The notes below the pieces were generated by a model, which was given only the letters and a program-made list of their open reading frames with translations, was not told the origin of the DNA and did no database searches. 64,000 nucleotides of DNA, taken from contig OY282558.1 in the NCBI GenBank assembly GCA_958295665.1, forward strand, positions 35,733,045-35,797,044, read 5' to 3'. Positions 11,104 to 22,218 of this stretch are shown here, in pieces (the first letter of the stretch is position 1; each line of letters opens with the position of its first letter). The DNA is from Tipula vernalis (lineage: Eukaryota; Arthropoda; Insecta; Diptera; Tipulidae). The position numbers and the translations under genes were made by a program.

Positions 11104-11278
11104 TGTTGCAACTAAATTTTGAAGTTGCTGTATGTCAATAGATGGCACTGCAAACAGTATATGTAGTATCTAGTATGTATTAAAACCCTTATAAGTAAAA
11201 TAATAAAAGTTAGTATTCTTTGTGAATAAAATTATTTTTTTTTTAAATTAAATTCGTTTTTATTTTACGACCACAACA
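11104..11278 (+). repeat. 5' LTR (175 bp)
   Basis: Starts TGTTGCAACTAAA and ends ACCACAACA, and contains the shared block TGTCAATAGATGGCACTG. It lacks about 30 bp present in the 3' LTR and has a small ATCTAGT-type insertion, so the LTRs have diverged. The primer-binding site should follow at 11,279; the sequence AGAAGTGGGATCC is there but I cannot assign a tRNA. Confidence 0.9.
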
Positions 11279-11335
11279 AATCAGAAGTGGGATCCCAGTG
11301 AATCAATAAATATTTCTACTATACGCAGAACGAAA

Positions 11336-12260
11336 ATGAGTTACGTAAATGATATGGGTGAACCATCAATGATGAGCCCCAGAGGGTATTTTCAACCGAG
11401 GTCTCTAACGCCAATGTATCCGGGATTGTAGTCAACAGTTCTAGAAGATTCAGTAATTTTGGACATGCCCACAATGGTATTCAATCAAAATCATAACCTG
11501 CAACAACCACGTGTGGACAGTCTACCAAACAGTATACATCCAGCAAAGATATCATCTACAGTAATAGATAACCCATTGTTGCAAGTGCCTTCAAATCATT
11601 AAACACTACATCCAGTTCAGACATCACCGAATTACCAGTCATCGAATGTGCCACTATAACAAGTACATCAGTTCGCACAACCTAACCTCATTTATTATGG
11701 ACAACACGTGCCGATACACGGTACTCAGAATTCAGTGCCGTTACCACATACATATGTACCCATTAATGGTTGATCATGGCAGTACTCAACAGAATATTTC
11801 AACTGCAGATATTCAAAGACAAATTTTGCAGCAACAACTCGAAATCATCCAGTTGCAAAAAGAAGTGTTAGTTCAGAGAATCAGCAATGAAAATCAGCAT
11901 GGTATCACACCACATTACCTATATCCGTCAGAGATAGAGAATATAGTACCAGAGTATAATCCTGGTGGTAAAAATGGAATGAACGCAGTGCAGTGGCTGA
12001 AACGTATCGAATATTTAAGAGCTGTATATGGGGCTGGGGTGACACCGAAACGGTTCATTATGCAACTCTCCGTCTTAAAGGACCAGCCAAGGCATGGTTT
12101 CATGATCTGGAAACTCCCTTGAAATCTTTTCGAGATTTTTCTGATAGTTTAGTCAAGTCATTCGGATGCTACATGGACGAAGCAGATCTTTATTCGAAGA
12201 CGGTAGCTTTGTTTAACGAAATTTTGGGAGTTGAATTCGAATCGCAGGTATGTGAAAATT
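11336..12260 (+). pseudogene. gag remnant of the Gypsy element
   Basis: An ATG at 11336 opens a 31-codon frame that stops at 11429-11431. Gag-like coding sequence resumes in another frame from about 11,790. It shows a Gln-rich coiled-coil-like stretch (QRQILQQQLEIIQLQKEVLV), then the capsid region MNAVQWLKRIEYLRAVYG. A frameshift near 12,030 follows, and the text continues as YATLRLKGPAKAWFHDL, the signature of the retrotransposon gag domain. Gag forms the virus-like particle that packages the RNA. The text joins pol-like sequence at about 12,240 without a zinc knuckle, so the NC and protease segment is deleted. At least two frameshifts and one stop prevent expression. Confidence 0.8.
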
Positions 12261-15200
12261 ATACTTATGATATAGGGCCATTTTCCAACGAGTCAAAATA
12301 TAACTTTGAGATTGAGAAGCGATTAGTACAAATGGTAGACAATCACTTTTCCAAACCAAAACAGCAAACACCTGAAATTAAGCATGAACTAAAAATTGTA
12401 TTGACGTCCGATCGACCAGTTTATTCAACTCCACGCAGATTATCGTGAAAGGAACGCGAAGTCGCGTACGAAGCATGGTAACAGACTTGCAAAAGCAGGG
12501 TGTCGTGAGGGAAAGTAAGAGTGATTACGCAAGTCCGATAGTCTTGATAGCTAAGAAAAACGGTACACATTGACTGTGTGTCGACTACAGACAATTAAAT
12601 AAAATCACAGTGAAGGATCGTTTTCCTTTGCCTGTAATGGACGATTGTCTTGAGAAATTGAGAGAAAAAAAAAGTGTTCAGTTTACTGGACTTAAAAAGT
12701 GGATTTCATCACATTCCTGTAGAAAGAAATTCGATTCGTTACACCTCTTTTGTCACACCGGACGGACAGTTTGAATACGTTAGGACTCCTTTCGGATTGT
12801 CCAATGCACCTTCGGTTTTCCAACGATTTGTTGCAGAAGTTTTTAAACCGTTATTGGAGTCAGGTGATCTAACCATTTATATTGATGATATATTAATATC
12901 AACCGATACTGTTGAAAGTCATTTCAAAGTTTTGAAAAGTGTTTTGAGTCTATGTCATAGCAACTATTTAGAATTATCAATAGAAAAATGTCGTTTTTTA
13001 AAACCCAAAATTGAATTTCTCCGGTATGAAGTTAGCTATAATGGAATTAGACGAAAAACGTCCATGAACTTCACCGTTTACTAGGGTTAGTTAGTTTCTT
13101 TAGGAAATTTGTTTTAAATTTGTCATTAGTCTCGAAGCCATTGTACGATCTTTTAAAAAGATGTAAGTTTTAGTTTTGGATCTAATGATTAAGATTATTA
13201 GAGTCGCCGGTTTTGGTATATTATAACTCATCAGCGGTTACAGAATTGCACACGGATGCCAGTAAAGTTGGATTTGGTGCCATATTTCTGCAGAAGCAAT
13301 CATCTGGACAGTTCCATCCAGTGTTTTATTTTAGTAAACGGACTACTGATGCTGAGAGTCGGTATCACTCTTTTGAATTAAAGACTTTAGCCTTAGTCAA
13401 TGCGGTTAAGCGTTTTCAAATTTATTTATATGGAATACCTTTTACAGTGGTAACTGATTGCAACTCTCTGAAGCAGACACTTCAGAAGAAGGAATAAAAT
13501 CCTAAAATTTTAAGATGGACTCAATTTTTAGAACAATATAATTTAGAAATAATTAATATAATAATCAATTATCTGATCCCATAATTGCCGGTATAAATGA
13601 GTCAGTTAAGTCCACAAATGGGGATAGTAAACATTTTATAATTAGAGACAATCTTTTATATAAGAAAGATCGAGATAAGTTTTTATTTTATGTTCCACAG
13701 ACACTGGAGGAAAATATAACTAGGCAGTTTCATGAAATAGGTCATGCTGATGTCAACAAAACGCATGAACAGATAAGTCGACAGTATTATTTTCCGTCTA
13801 TGAAAGACAAAATTATATCTTCGATTAAAAAGTGTATTAAATGTATCGTATATAACCCAAAGGATGGTAAAAAAGAAGGCTATATGAATTTTTATGATCG
13901 GTTCGATAAGCCTTTCCATAAATTGCATATTGACCACGTTGGTCCGTTCGAAGTTACCAATAAGAAATACAAATATATATTAGTAGTGGTTGAAGCATTC
14001 TCGAAATGTTGCCGCTTTTTTCTTACAAAGAGTACTAATACTCATGAAGTTATTAATAGTTTAAAGAAGTATTTTAGAGATTATAGTGTTCCTACGCGTA
14101 TTACATTGAAAAAATCCTACATCAATGCAGACAAAAAATGCATTAATAGTAAGAAAAATTCGTTAAATCTGAGCTGATACGACCCTTCTTAGTACGAAAA
14201 TCATACGTTAATATGGTGAAAGAAATAAAAAAAATTTATTTTATGTTTGATTCATATAAGATACGAAAAATGTTATAATTTTAATGCAGTTAAAAGCATT
14301 TGTGGATGAACAAATTCTTATTTTTAACGTAAGAAAGTAAAGATAACATGAAATTGTTCGTAGCTATAATGAAATGTTACGTCATATTAACGAATAAATT
14401 CATACATATAAGTTTAAAAATTCATTATTTGTGCATACGAAATTATTCGTATATAGGAAGAACGGCATACTCAGTGGTTAAGAATAATACACAAATATGA
14501 TGATTATTTTCATAAATATATTGAATATTTTAAATGGAGTAACGGGTTCATAATTGATAAACAAAATTACTTAAGATTTATGTATGGTTCGTAACAGGAA
14601 CGTATTTCTGGGTCGTTTTATGAATAAATTCGTAAAATTTATACAGCGCAGTATAAAAAAATAAAAAACATAAAATTTCCTTTTATAATATTGCTTAATT
14701 TATTAAATTAGTATCGAATTTGATAAAATGTTAGGCTTTTAATTCTAATATTTTGTATTAAATTATAAGCATATTATCACATTTGCTTTTAATAAACTAG
14801 AACTTAAAATTAAAAATATAATCAGATAAAAAATAGGGGCAGTAAAAATGCCATGTTGATATTCGAATTCCAAAACTTCTCCCATTTTGGTATTCTTGAG
14901 AACGTCTTTTTTGTGTATGAACTTTCAATATTTTTAAAACTATGATAGTGATGTTCTGTTCTGTAAATTCAATAAATTAAATTACATTCACATTTACTTT
15001 TATTTACTTATTTTTGTTACTTTATCTGTTCGCAATACCCCAAAAGCGGTTTTAATGCCTGGCCTACTCCGTGTGCTGTACTTACAGGCTGAGAAAAATG
15101 TATAAGGTGGATGGTGGCTCGTGTAGTCCTCCTTGCTCATCTTTGATATTTGTCATTTTTTTTGCAAGCAATAATCAAAAAGTAAAAATATTATTAACAC

Positions 15201-16594
15201 AATAAATTTCTAGTCCCGTATATCACATAACTTATAAATTTATACATTATTCGCACAAAAATGTTCTCATTTTAATTTAACGGAATGAGAATTCCGACAA
15301 AGTCGCGGTAAAACGAAAACACTTATGTTCACGTACAATACTAATATAAAATACCATATTTACCTGAATTTCAATACACAAAAATTTATTATTTCATTAA
15401 AATTTATTTTATTAATTTGAAAAAAATGTTCTTATTCATCACAAATTAAACAAAATAAATGGACGTTCGTAAGACACATTTCAGTAAGCACTTCTGCCTA
15501 ACTTTAACATTTGATTTATGGTGATGATAAATCTTAACTGGAGATGGAGATGACAAAAGAAAATTTCTAAAACATACACATTCAACGCAGATTTAAGAGC
15601 CGAATTATAATATTCATGTATATTAGTGCCAGATTCGTTGATACGACGAACAATAAGTATTTAGCATATATTTTCGTACATAATCTTATTCATATATATT
15701 ATGAATTGTTCACAAATGTAATTATTTAATAAAATAATGCAAGTTGCACTAATACGCAAACAATCTGTGATTATATTGTGTGTATAGTACAATAAACTAA
15801 ACAAATTTCTAGTTTATGAACTATGATTCTTACTATTAAATGCATACATTTGTATGATTTTTTCTAATTTTTTTTTTTACGTAAAAATAACAATTTTTAC
15901 ATTAATAGTACGAATTGTGGTTAACGAACGCCATTCGTAAATAAAACGCAGTAAATTTTTTTCAGTGTATATCTGATCGAGGAACTTGTTTTACATCCCA
16001 TCAGTTCAAAAGGTTTTTAAATGAGTTGGAAATTATTCAAGTGCTTACTCACAACGCACAACGAGCTCACCGCAGTCGAATGGTCAGGCTGAACGAGTGA
16101 ACCGAAGTTTAGTCCCTATGCTTGCAAAACTCCGTGATGCAGAAAAAGGAAAAAATTGGGATGCTGTTCTTAATAATGCTGAGTTCGTATTTAACAATAC
16201 CATCAATCGTTCTGTAAATAATACTCCATCCATGATTCTTTTTGGTGTCAAACAAAAATTTGAAAATGCTAAAATTCAACAGTTAATCCATGAATTGAAT
16301 AACGATAGAAGAGACTTGAACAAAATACGACAATAAGCTTCTCAGGAAATAGAATATTCTCAATTGAAATCAAAGGAATATTTCGATTCAAAACGAAACC
16401 CCGCTCAAAAGTATAGTGTTGAAGACCTGGTATTTTTAAAAAATAATTCAGTAGAAACTGGAATAAGCCATACGTCGTAACCACGATTTTGCCAAATGAT
16501 CGATATCAATATGAAGATATTCCAGGCCAACAGTTATCGAACAGGCCTTTCAGAGGAGTAAGTGCACCGTTCAATATGAAGCCATATGAATAAA
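12261..16594 (+). pseudogene. pol remnant: RT, RNase H, split integrase
   Basis: The segment before RT (PVYSTPRRLS) is followed by stops at 12446 and 12572 (TGA where Arg or Trp is usual). RT motifs are ASPIVLIAKKNG, CVDYRQLN, LLDLKSGFHHIPV, TPFGLSNAPSVFQRF and YIDD at 12878-12889. RNase H (13,213-13,497) has HTDAS, FELKTLALV and VVTDC. Integrase begins near 13,640 with an H-H-C-C zinc region (GHADVNKTHEQI, CIKCIVYN), then LHIDHVGPF and VVVEAFSKCCRFF. It breaks at 14,103 and resumes at 15,970 with SDRGTCFTS and later AFVFNNT-type text (AEFVFNNTINRS) and the C-terminal domain. In family members pol reverse-transcribes and integrates the element. Multiple stops, frameshifts and the insertion make it dead. 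Confidence 0.88.
14104..15967. mobile_element. 1.86-kb non-coding TIR element inside integrase, TA duplication
   Basis: Removing 14104-15967 plus one TA restores the integrase codons Pro-Thr-Arg-Ile-Ile-Ser-Asp-Arg across the junction, which fixes the boundaries. The ends are CATTGAAAAAAT and, inverted, CACTGAAAAAAAT. Subterminal segments match in inverted orientation, for example ATGCATTAATAGTAAGAA near 14,132 and its inverse near 15,830. TA is duplicated at 14102-14103 and 15968-15969. The interior has no ORF above 60 codons and is rich in ATTCGTA/TACGAAT words. TA target and CAYTG ends fit a non-autonomous Tc1/mariner-type element; the family is unknown to me. Confidence 0.8.
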
Positions 16595-16704
16595 TTGAAT
16601 ATATAATTCATTTATTTTAATAATGTATTCGTGAAATTTAACTTTAATTTTTCTATATTTTATTATTCCAAATCGAGACGATTGGAGCGTCAGGTACGGC
16701 CGAA

Positions 16705-16903
16705 TGTTGTAACTAAACTTGGAAGTTGCTGTATGTCAATAGATGGCACTGCAAACAGTATATGTAGTATGTATTAAAATCCTATAAGTAAAATAATAAA
16801 AGTTAGTATTGGTGTGTCATGTAAAAAGAATGGACGTAAAAGGCTTTGTGAATAAAATTGTTCTTTTGAAATTAAATTCGTTTTTATTTTTTCACCCACA
16901 ACA
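16705..16903 (+). repeat. 3' LTR (199 bp)
   Basis: Starts TGTTGTAACTAAA and ends CCCACAACA. It matches the 5' LTR except for about 30 extra bases around TGTCATGTAAAAAGAATGG and scattered substitutions. No strong polypurine tract is evident immediately upstream; the preceding text is GTACGGCCGAA. Confidence 0.9.
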
Positions 16904-16907
16904 AAAG

Positions 16908-17265
16908 CAACTGCTTTTTTACAAAAAAGAGCTAATTAATAAATAAAACAACATTTTTATGTTTGCCTAACAATAATTCGAAACTATAGACACAGAATTT
17001 TACAAAAATTTCTTTAAAAAACACGATATTGTATTTTCCGAATAAATTTCAACTTGTCGACTTCTTAATTAAAAATTGGCAATTTTAGCAAATTTTTTTT
17101 AAACTTATTTGATGTTAAAAATCCAAACTATTTTTCATTAATTTTTTGAAAAAATTTCTGTTCACGCATATTACATAATGCATACTCTTATACTCATCAG
17201 TGATCGGATGAATACTATACTAAAGATTATTTCTATTGTTCCTTTCATGTCGATCGTTCATGTTA
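16908..17265. other. AT-rich spacer
   Basis: About 360 bp between the Gypsy element and the first DINE-like core. I see no ORF, repeat or structure in it. Confidence 0.6.
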
Positions 17266-17755
17266 TTACTTTCTTTTACTCTAGTAAAATAAAGTATAGT
17301 AATCATGAAAATTTTGGACCTTGAGATTTTTAGAGATTTAATTGTTTTGAGGTCCCCTGAGTCCGAAAAAGTGGGTTTCGAAATGGTGTCTGTCTGTCAG
17401 TCTGTCAGTCTGTCAGTCTGTCAGTCTGTCTGTGTCCTCTCTACAGCCCATACGGTTTAATCAATCGAACTAAAACTTCAGATTTAAGCTTTTTTGATAA
17501 ATTGGAAGATCCCAGTGAATTTTACTCCAAATCGGCTAACCGGAAGTGGCCACTCCCTTGGTCCAGAAAATTTGTTTTGCAAATATCTTAAAAAGTATAA
17601 GGTTTACAAAAAACTACTTAATACAAATTGTTTCCAAAAATTAAAATCAAATAGAAATAAAAAATTAAAAATTAAAAAAAAAAATTAGGAAAAAAATAAA
17701 ATTTCTAAAAATTCTCTGTTCGTAAAAGAAAGTCGTGTGTTGGCCACACCTCAAT
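17266..17755 (+). mobile_element. DINE-1/Helentron-like core, copy 1
   Basis: Starts with a short stem (TTTTAC TCTA GTAAAA) in CTTTCTTTTACTCTAG. Block A runs to GAGTCCGAAAAAGTGGG. A short (TCTGTCAG) microsatellite follows at about 17,390-17,432, then block B (TCTACAGCCCATACGG, AATCGGCTAACCGG, GGCCACTCCCTTGG). It ends with GTGTTGGCCACACCTC. The layout of 5' stem, GTCY-type microsatellite and block B is that of Drosophila DINE-1, although the sequence differs. It encodes no protein. It is one of four good copies in the window, all on the plus strand. Confidence 0.7.
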
Positions 17756-18966
17756 TTTAACTAGGAAATTAAGGGACCTATTCCATGTGCTAGCGAAATC
17801 TTTATCATCATTGTTGAGTGCGATTTTTAAAAAATAATTTCGTAGAACTTTTATTAAACGAACGATTCGTATGGATTAGGGTTTTCTAACTAGGTAATTG
17901 AGCAACCTATTCCATGTGCTAGCCAAACCTTTGTCATCATTGTTGGCAATGGCCGATATTGGCCTTTGGGAGTTGAGTGCGATTTCCAAAAAATAATTTT
18001 ACAGAACTTTTATTAAACGAACGATTCGTATGGATTAGGGTTTTCTAACTAGGTAATTGAGCAACCTATTCCATGTGCTAGCCAAACCTTTGTCATCATT
18101 GTTGGCAATGGCCGATATTGGCCCTTGGGAGTTGGGTGCGATTTCCAAAAAATAATTTTGCAGAACTTTTACTAAACGAACGATTCGTATGGATTAGGGT
18201 TTTCTAACTAGGTAATTAAGGGACCTATTCCATGTGATAGCGAAACCTTTGTCATCATTGTTGGCAATGGCCGATATTAGCCCTTGGGAGTTGAGTGCGA
18301 TTTCCAAAAAATAATTTTGCAGAACTTTTACTAAACGAACGATCCGTATGGATTAGGGTTTTCTAACTAGGTAATTAAGGGACCTATTCCATGTGCTAGC
18401 CAAACCTTTGTCATCATTGTTGGCAATGGCCGATATTGGCCCTTGGGAGTTGGGTGCGATTTCCAAAAAATAATTTTGCAGAACTTTTACTAAACGAACG
18501 ATTCGTATGTATTAGGGTTTTCTAACTAGGTATTTGAGGGACCTATTCTGTGTGCTAGCCAAACCTTTGTCATCATTGTTGGCAATGGCCGATATTGGCC
18601 TTTGGGAGTTGAGTGCGATTTCCAAAAAATAATTTTGCAGAACTTTTACTAAACGAACGATCCGTATGGATTAGGGTTTTCTAACTAGGTAATTAAGGGA
18701 CCTATTCCATGTGCTAGCGGAACTTTTATCATCATTGTTGAGTGCGATTTCCAAAAAATAATTTCGTAGAACTTTTATTAAACGAACGATCCGTATGGAT
18801 TACGGTTTTTTAACTAGGTAATTGAGAACCTATTCTATGTGCTAGCCAAACCTTTGTCATCATTGTTGGCAATGGCCGATATTGGCCCTTGGGAGTTGAG
18901 TGCGATTTCCAAAAAATAATTTTGCAGAACTTTTATTAAACGAACGATTCGTATGGATTAGGGTTT
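17756..18966 (+). repeat. 159-bp tandem array 1 (about eight units)
   Basis: Unit starts marked by TTTTCTAACTAGG fall at 17882, 18041, 18200, 18359, 18518, 18677, 18806 and 18964. Spacings are 159 five times, then 129, then 158. The first unit (17756) and the one at 18677 are short variants lacking about 30 bp (the GCAATGGCCGATATTGG segment). Units share CATCATTGTTG, CGATTTCCAAAAAATAAT and CTAAACGAACGATTCGTA. There is no coding content. Unit length near 160 bp and the position between two DINE-like cores match the central tandem repeats described for DINE-TR elements. Confidence 0.92.
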
Positions 18967-19496
18967 TTTACTTTCTTTTACTCTAGTAAAATAAAGTATA
19001 GTAATCATGAAAATTTTGAACCTTGAGATTTTTAGAAATTTATTTGTTTTTAGGTCCCCTGAGTCCGAAAAAGTGGGTTTCGAAATGGTGTCCGACTGTC
19101 AGTCTGTCAGTCTGTCAGTCTGTCAGTCTGTCAGTCTGTCAGTCTGTCAGTCTGTCAGTCTGTCAGTCTGTCAGTCTGTCAGTCTGTCTGTGTCCTCTCT
19201 ACAGAGCATACGGTTTAATCAATCGAACTAAAACTTCAGATTTAAGCTTTTTTGATAAATTGGAAGATTCCAGTGAATTTTACTCCAAATCGGCTAACCG
19301 GAAGTGGCCACTCCCTTGGTCCAGAAAATTTGTTTTGCAAATATCTTAAAAAGTATAAAGTTTACAAAAAACTACTTAATACAAAATATTTCCAAAAATA
19401 AAAAACAAATTAAAAAAAAAATTTGGAAAAAAATAAAATTTCTCAAAATTCTCTATTCGTAAAAGAAAGTCGTGTGTTGGCCACACCTCAATTTTT
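18967..19496 (+). mobile_element. DINE-1/Helentron-like core, copy 2
   Basis: Same block order as copy 1, with a longer (TCTGTCAG) array at about 19,094-19,190. The 8-bp unit has no stop in any plus frame, so it creates artefactual ORFs translating as repeated SVSLSVCQ. The end CGTGTGTTGGCCACACCTC is conserved. Confidence 0.7.
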
Positions 19497-21611
19497 TTAC
19501 CAGCAACAATCTCGCATTTTTATTATGTTTCGGAGCGAATTTTGTTTTGCTGGTTTTAAATATATAATTAAGGGTTTCACTGTATGGCTCGATAAGGATT
19601 TTTCTACATCCATTATATTTGAATTTTAGTGTATACGACATGAAACGTCTCTATTCTATTCTTATTTTCAAGAGCATTACCATTATTACAACATTTTCTT
19701 GCTGAATGTTGAGTCAAAGGTAATAGGCACTTGAATGTCTGGTACGAAAATTGTTAACGGAACCCGTTGGCACTTTCGGTACCCGCCAAAGAAAACCGGC
19801 CTTTTACCTAAAGATCTTCGAATAAATTATGGTATAATAATTTAATTGTTCATTGCTCTAAGACCATTCACCTTTTTTGTTGCGCTTTTGATAGTTTATG
19901 TCGTTTTATTTCCTTATTTAGTTGCCAACGCATAATTACAACTTGCCACATATTAAACCGCCAGTTGAATGTTATAGTCATTCGAAAGATTTTTTATGAC
20001 TTTAAGATGTTTTTAATGTACATACATACTTACGAAACCGGCCTAAAGAATATATATTAAATTCAAATATATGTAAGTATTCAAATATGAAATTTATTTT
20101 TGCAATTCAAAGTTTGATTTAATTGAAATTGATTTAAATTTCTCCATTTGTGAGTGTTTGTGTGCATGTATGGCACAAAATAGGTGTAAAACGACAAAAT
20201 ATATTTTTTTGGGTAAAAGTCATAAGTTTAATCGCACAATATTTGCATATAAAAAACAAAGTTCCATCAAATTGAAAATTAGAAAATTTTACCTCGGTCG
20301 TTAACTGAAATATTGATTGCAAATCCAATTCAAAACTGTATTTTATTACAAATCTGAAAGTTGATAGCTTTACTTGTTTGGTAGTTAAAGTAGTTTTCAT
20401 TTTTTCTAGTAAATACATTGATAAATAATTTTTAATTTATAATAATTTATAAAGTTATTGTTTTATTTCTTACTTGGTTGATATTTTTTCGTTATTAAAT
20501 AATCTCGATAAATAAATCTAACCTAATGGCTCTAATCTATACTGCGACTGTATAAATTAAATAATTTATGTTCTAAATGATAAAAAAAATGTTGCTTATA
20601 ACTGCGATTATATTTATTATTTACGGTAATGTCATTAATTAAGAACACTATGTATGTTTGTTCCACCACACTTTTCTTATTAATTTCCGATCACCGGGTT
20701 CGATTCATCACCGACAAATTTTATATAGCCAAGAGTGTGGGTAGCGGTGATTTTTACGAAAACGGTTTTTGTTTAAATCCGAAATAACCTAAATAATTAT
20801 GAATTTTATATTTTTAATTAGGAAAACACACGATCGTATATGATCGGTTTTAATTACCATTACAATAACAGAACAAAAAATTCAATCGTACATGACACAT
20901 TTTTAAGCATATACGTCGTATGAAAATTTTTAATTAAAGATTAGATGACTTATTCACAATTATACAGAATTTAAATACAACACACATAAAACTATGCGCA
21001 AGCCTATGAACGATCAAAACCCAAATCTTATCAATAATAATAAAGGCAAATTAAAATATGCGTTCAATTACACAGTCTTCTAACGTGATATGAATAGTGT
21101 TCTAGAATCTAGTTTTGGGGCCTACATAAATTTCTCCGCACATAAAATTCTTAAACTAAAAGAATTCTGTATGCACTAATATAAAAAGAAACCATCACAT
21201 GATCATAAAAATGATGATCATTTTCTTGATGATCATTTCAAAATGGTAACAAAATAATAATAAATATAAAAAACGATCGTATCATATGGTTTTTGTTTTT
21301 GTTTTCAGTGTTTTTTTTTGCTTTCTTCAAGAAAAACCGTACAGACAAAATACAAAACATAACAAAGAAACCATAGTATGGGTTTGTGCATATACATAAT
21401 GATTATGTCTGTGTATAAAGGTTTTATGCTGCTTTTCTAAATTTATTTATATTTCTTAAGAAACTCGTTAAAACATGTTCAACATCGTGATGATTATTGT
21501 ATACTATAAATTTTTATATACAGGGTCATGACAAAAAAAAACGTTCAGAGCATTACTTGGTAAAGCAATTAGGTATAGAAATAGTTTAAAAGAGGATTTG
21601 TTTTAAACCAA
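19497..21611. other. Unassigned AT-rich DNA
   Basis: About 2.1 kb with no recognised gene or transposon motif. The minus-strand ORF at 20.1-20.4 kb has no family signature. Short ATGATCAT palindromes cluster near 21,200-21,240. Confidence 0.55.
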
Positions 21612-21750
21612 TTTGTACTTTGCGTGAGCAATCAAGAAATTTTGTTTGAGTTGGTACGTTAAAAACATGAAACCGAAGTGTAAAGCATAAAAAACAAAAT
21701 CTTCGGTTTTTTAAATGTGCTCAGTTGTACTTTGCGTCAGCAATCGAGAA
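21612..21750. repeat. Dispersed repeat with internal 110-bp duplication
   Basis: The word TTGTACTTTGCGTGAGCAAT occurs at about 21,613 and, with one change, at 21,724. The block with AGAAATTTTGTTTGAG and CGTTAAAAACATGAAAC recurs at 52,979-53,060. The Foldback-like element inserted in the second copy, and the continuation AATCGAGAAATTTTGTTTGA is found after it at 25,901. This gives an independent proof of the insertion boundaries. Confidence 0.65.
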
Positions 21751-22079
21751 GGGTCCCAGTCGATACGGTATAGGTATTTCATTACGGAATATGACAAAAC
21801 GGCATATTTCAAAACGACATATGGGGTACACTACGGCATGTATGATTTGGCAAATTTTAAATTTAAAACGTTTAATGGCATGTTGAAATGAATCAAATAG
21901 ACTTATTTTCAATAAGAGATCGGTGTAAAATTCACAAGTTGTGGTTGGATTATTTCCGCGCACCGTACAAACTATGTTTTAGTAAAGGGCTAATTCACGT
22001 ATTTTGAATTTTAAAATTACATTTAATTAAAATTAGATTTACATACAAATTTATTTCCATTGGAAGAATAAATTTAATT

Positions 22080-22214
22080 TTATTAAGTGAAGGAAAATTC
22101 TGTTAAGCGAAAGAAAATTTTGATAACTGAAAAAAAATTCCAATAAGTAAAACAAAATTTAAGTAAATAAAGGATAATTTTACTAATTGAAGGGAAATTC
22201 GGTTAGATGAAGGT
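22080..22214. repeat. Degenerate 25-bp tandem repeat
   Basis: Repeated forms of AAGTGAAGGAAAATTCTGTT run up to the piggyBac and continue after it (AAAGGAAAATCCGTTAAGTGG at 24,681). The piggyBac therefore inserted inside this array. An inverted relative is present at about 32,085-32,170. Confidence 0.55.
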
Positions 22215-22218
22215 TTAA

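Larger units (their letters stand above)
11104..16903 (+). mobile_element. Ty3/Gypsy LTR retrotransposon, inactive, with nested insertion
   Basis: Two LTRs in direct orientation (11104-11278 and 16705-16903) start TGTTG and end CAACA, flanked by a 4-bp duplication AAAG (11100-11103 and 16904-16907). The internal region reads gag, RT, RNase H, integrase, the order of Ty3/Gypsy elements. A 1.86-kb TIR element (14104-15967) sits in the integrase. No aspartic protease and no nucleocapsid CCHC knuckle are visible between gag and RT, implying an internal deletion near 12,240. No env-like ORF follows integrase. Confidence 0.92.

Noticed and set aside
17756..18966. Regular repeats as a CRISPR array
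   Set aside because: Whole units of 159 bp are repeated with no unique spacers, and the genome is eukaryotic.
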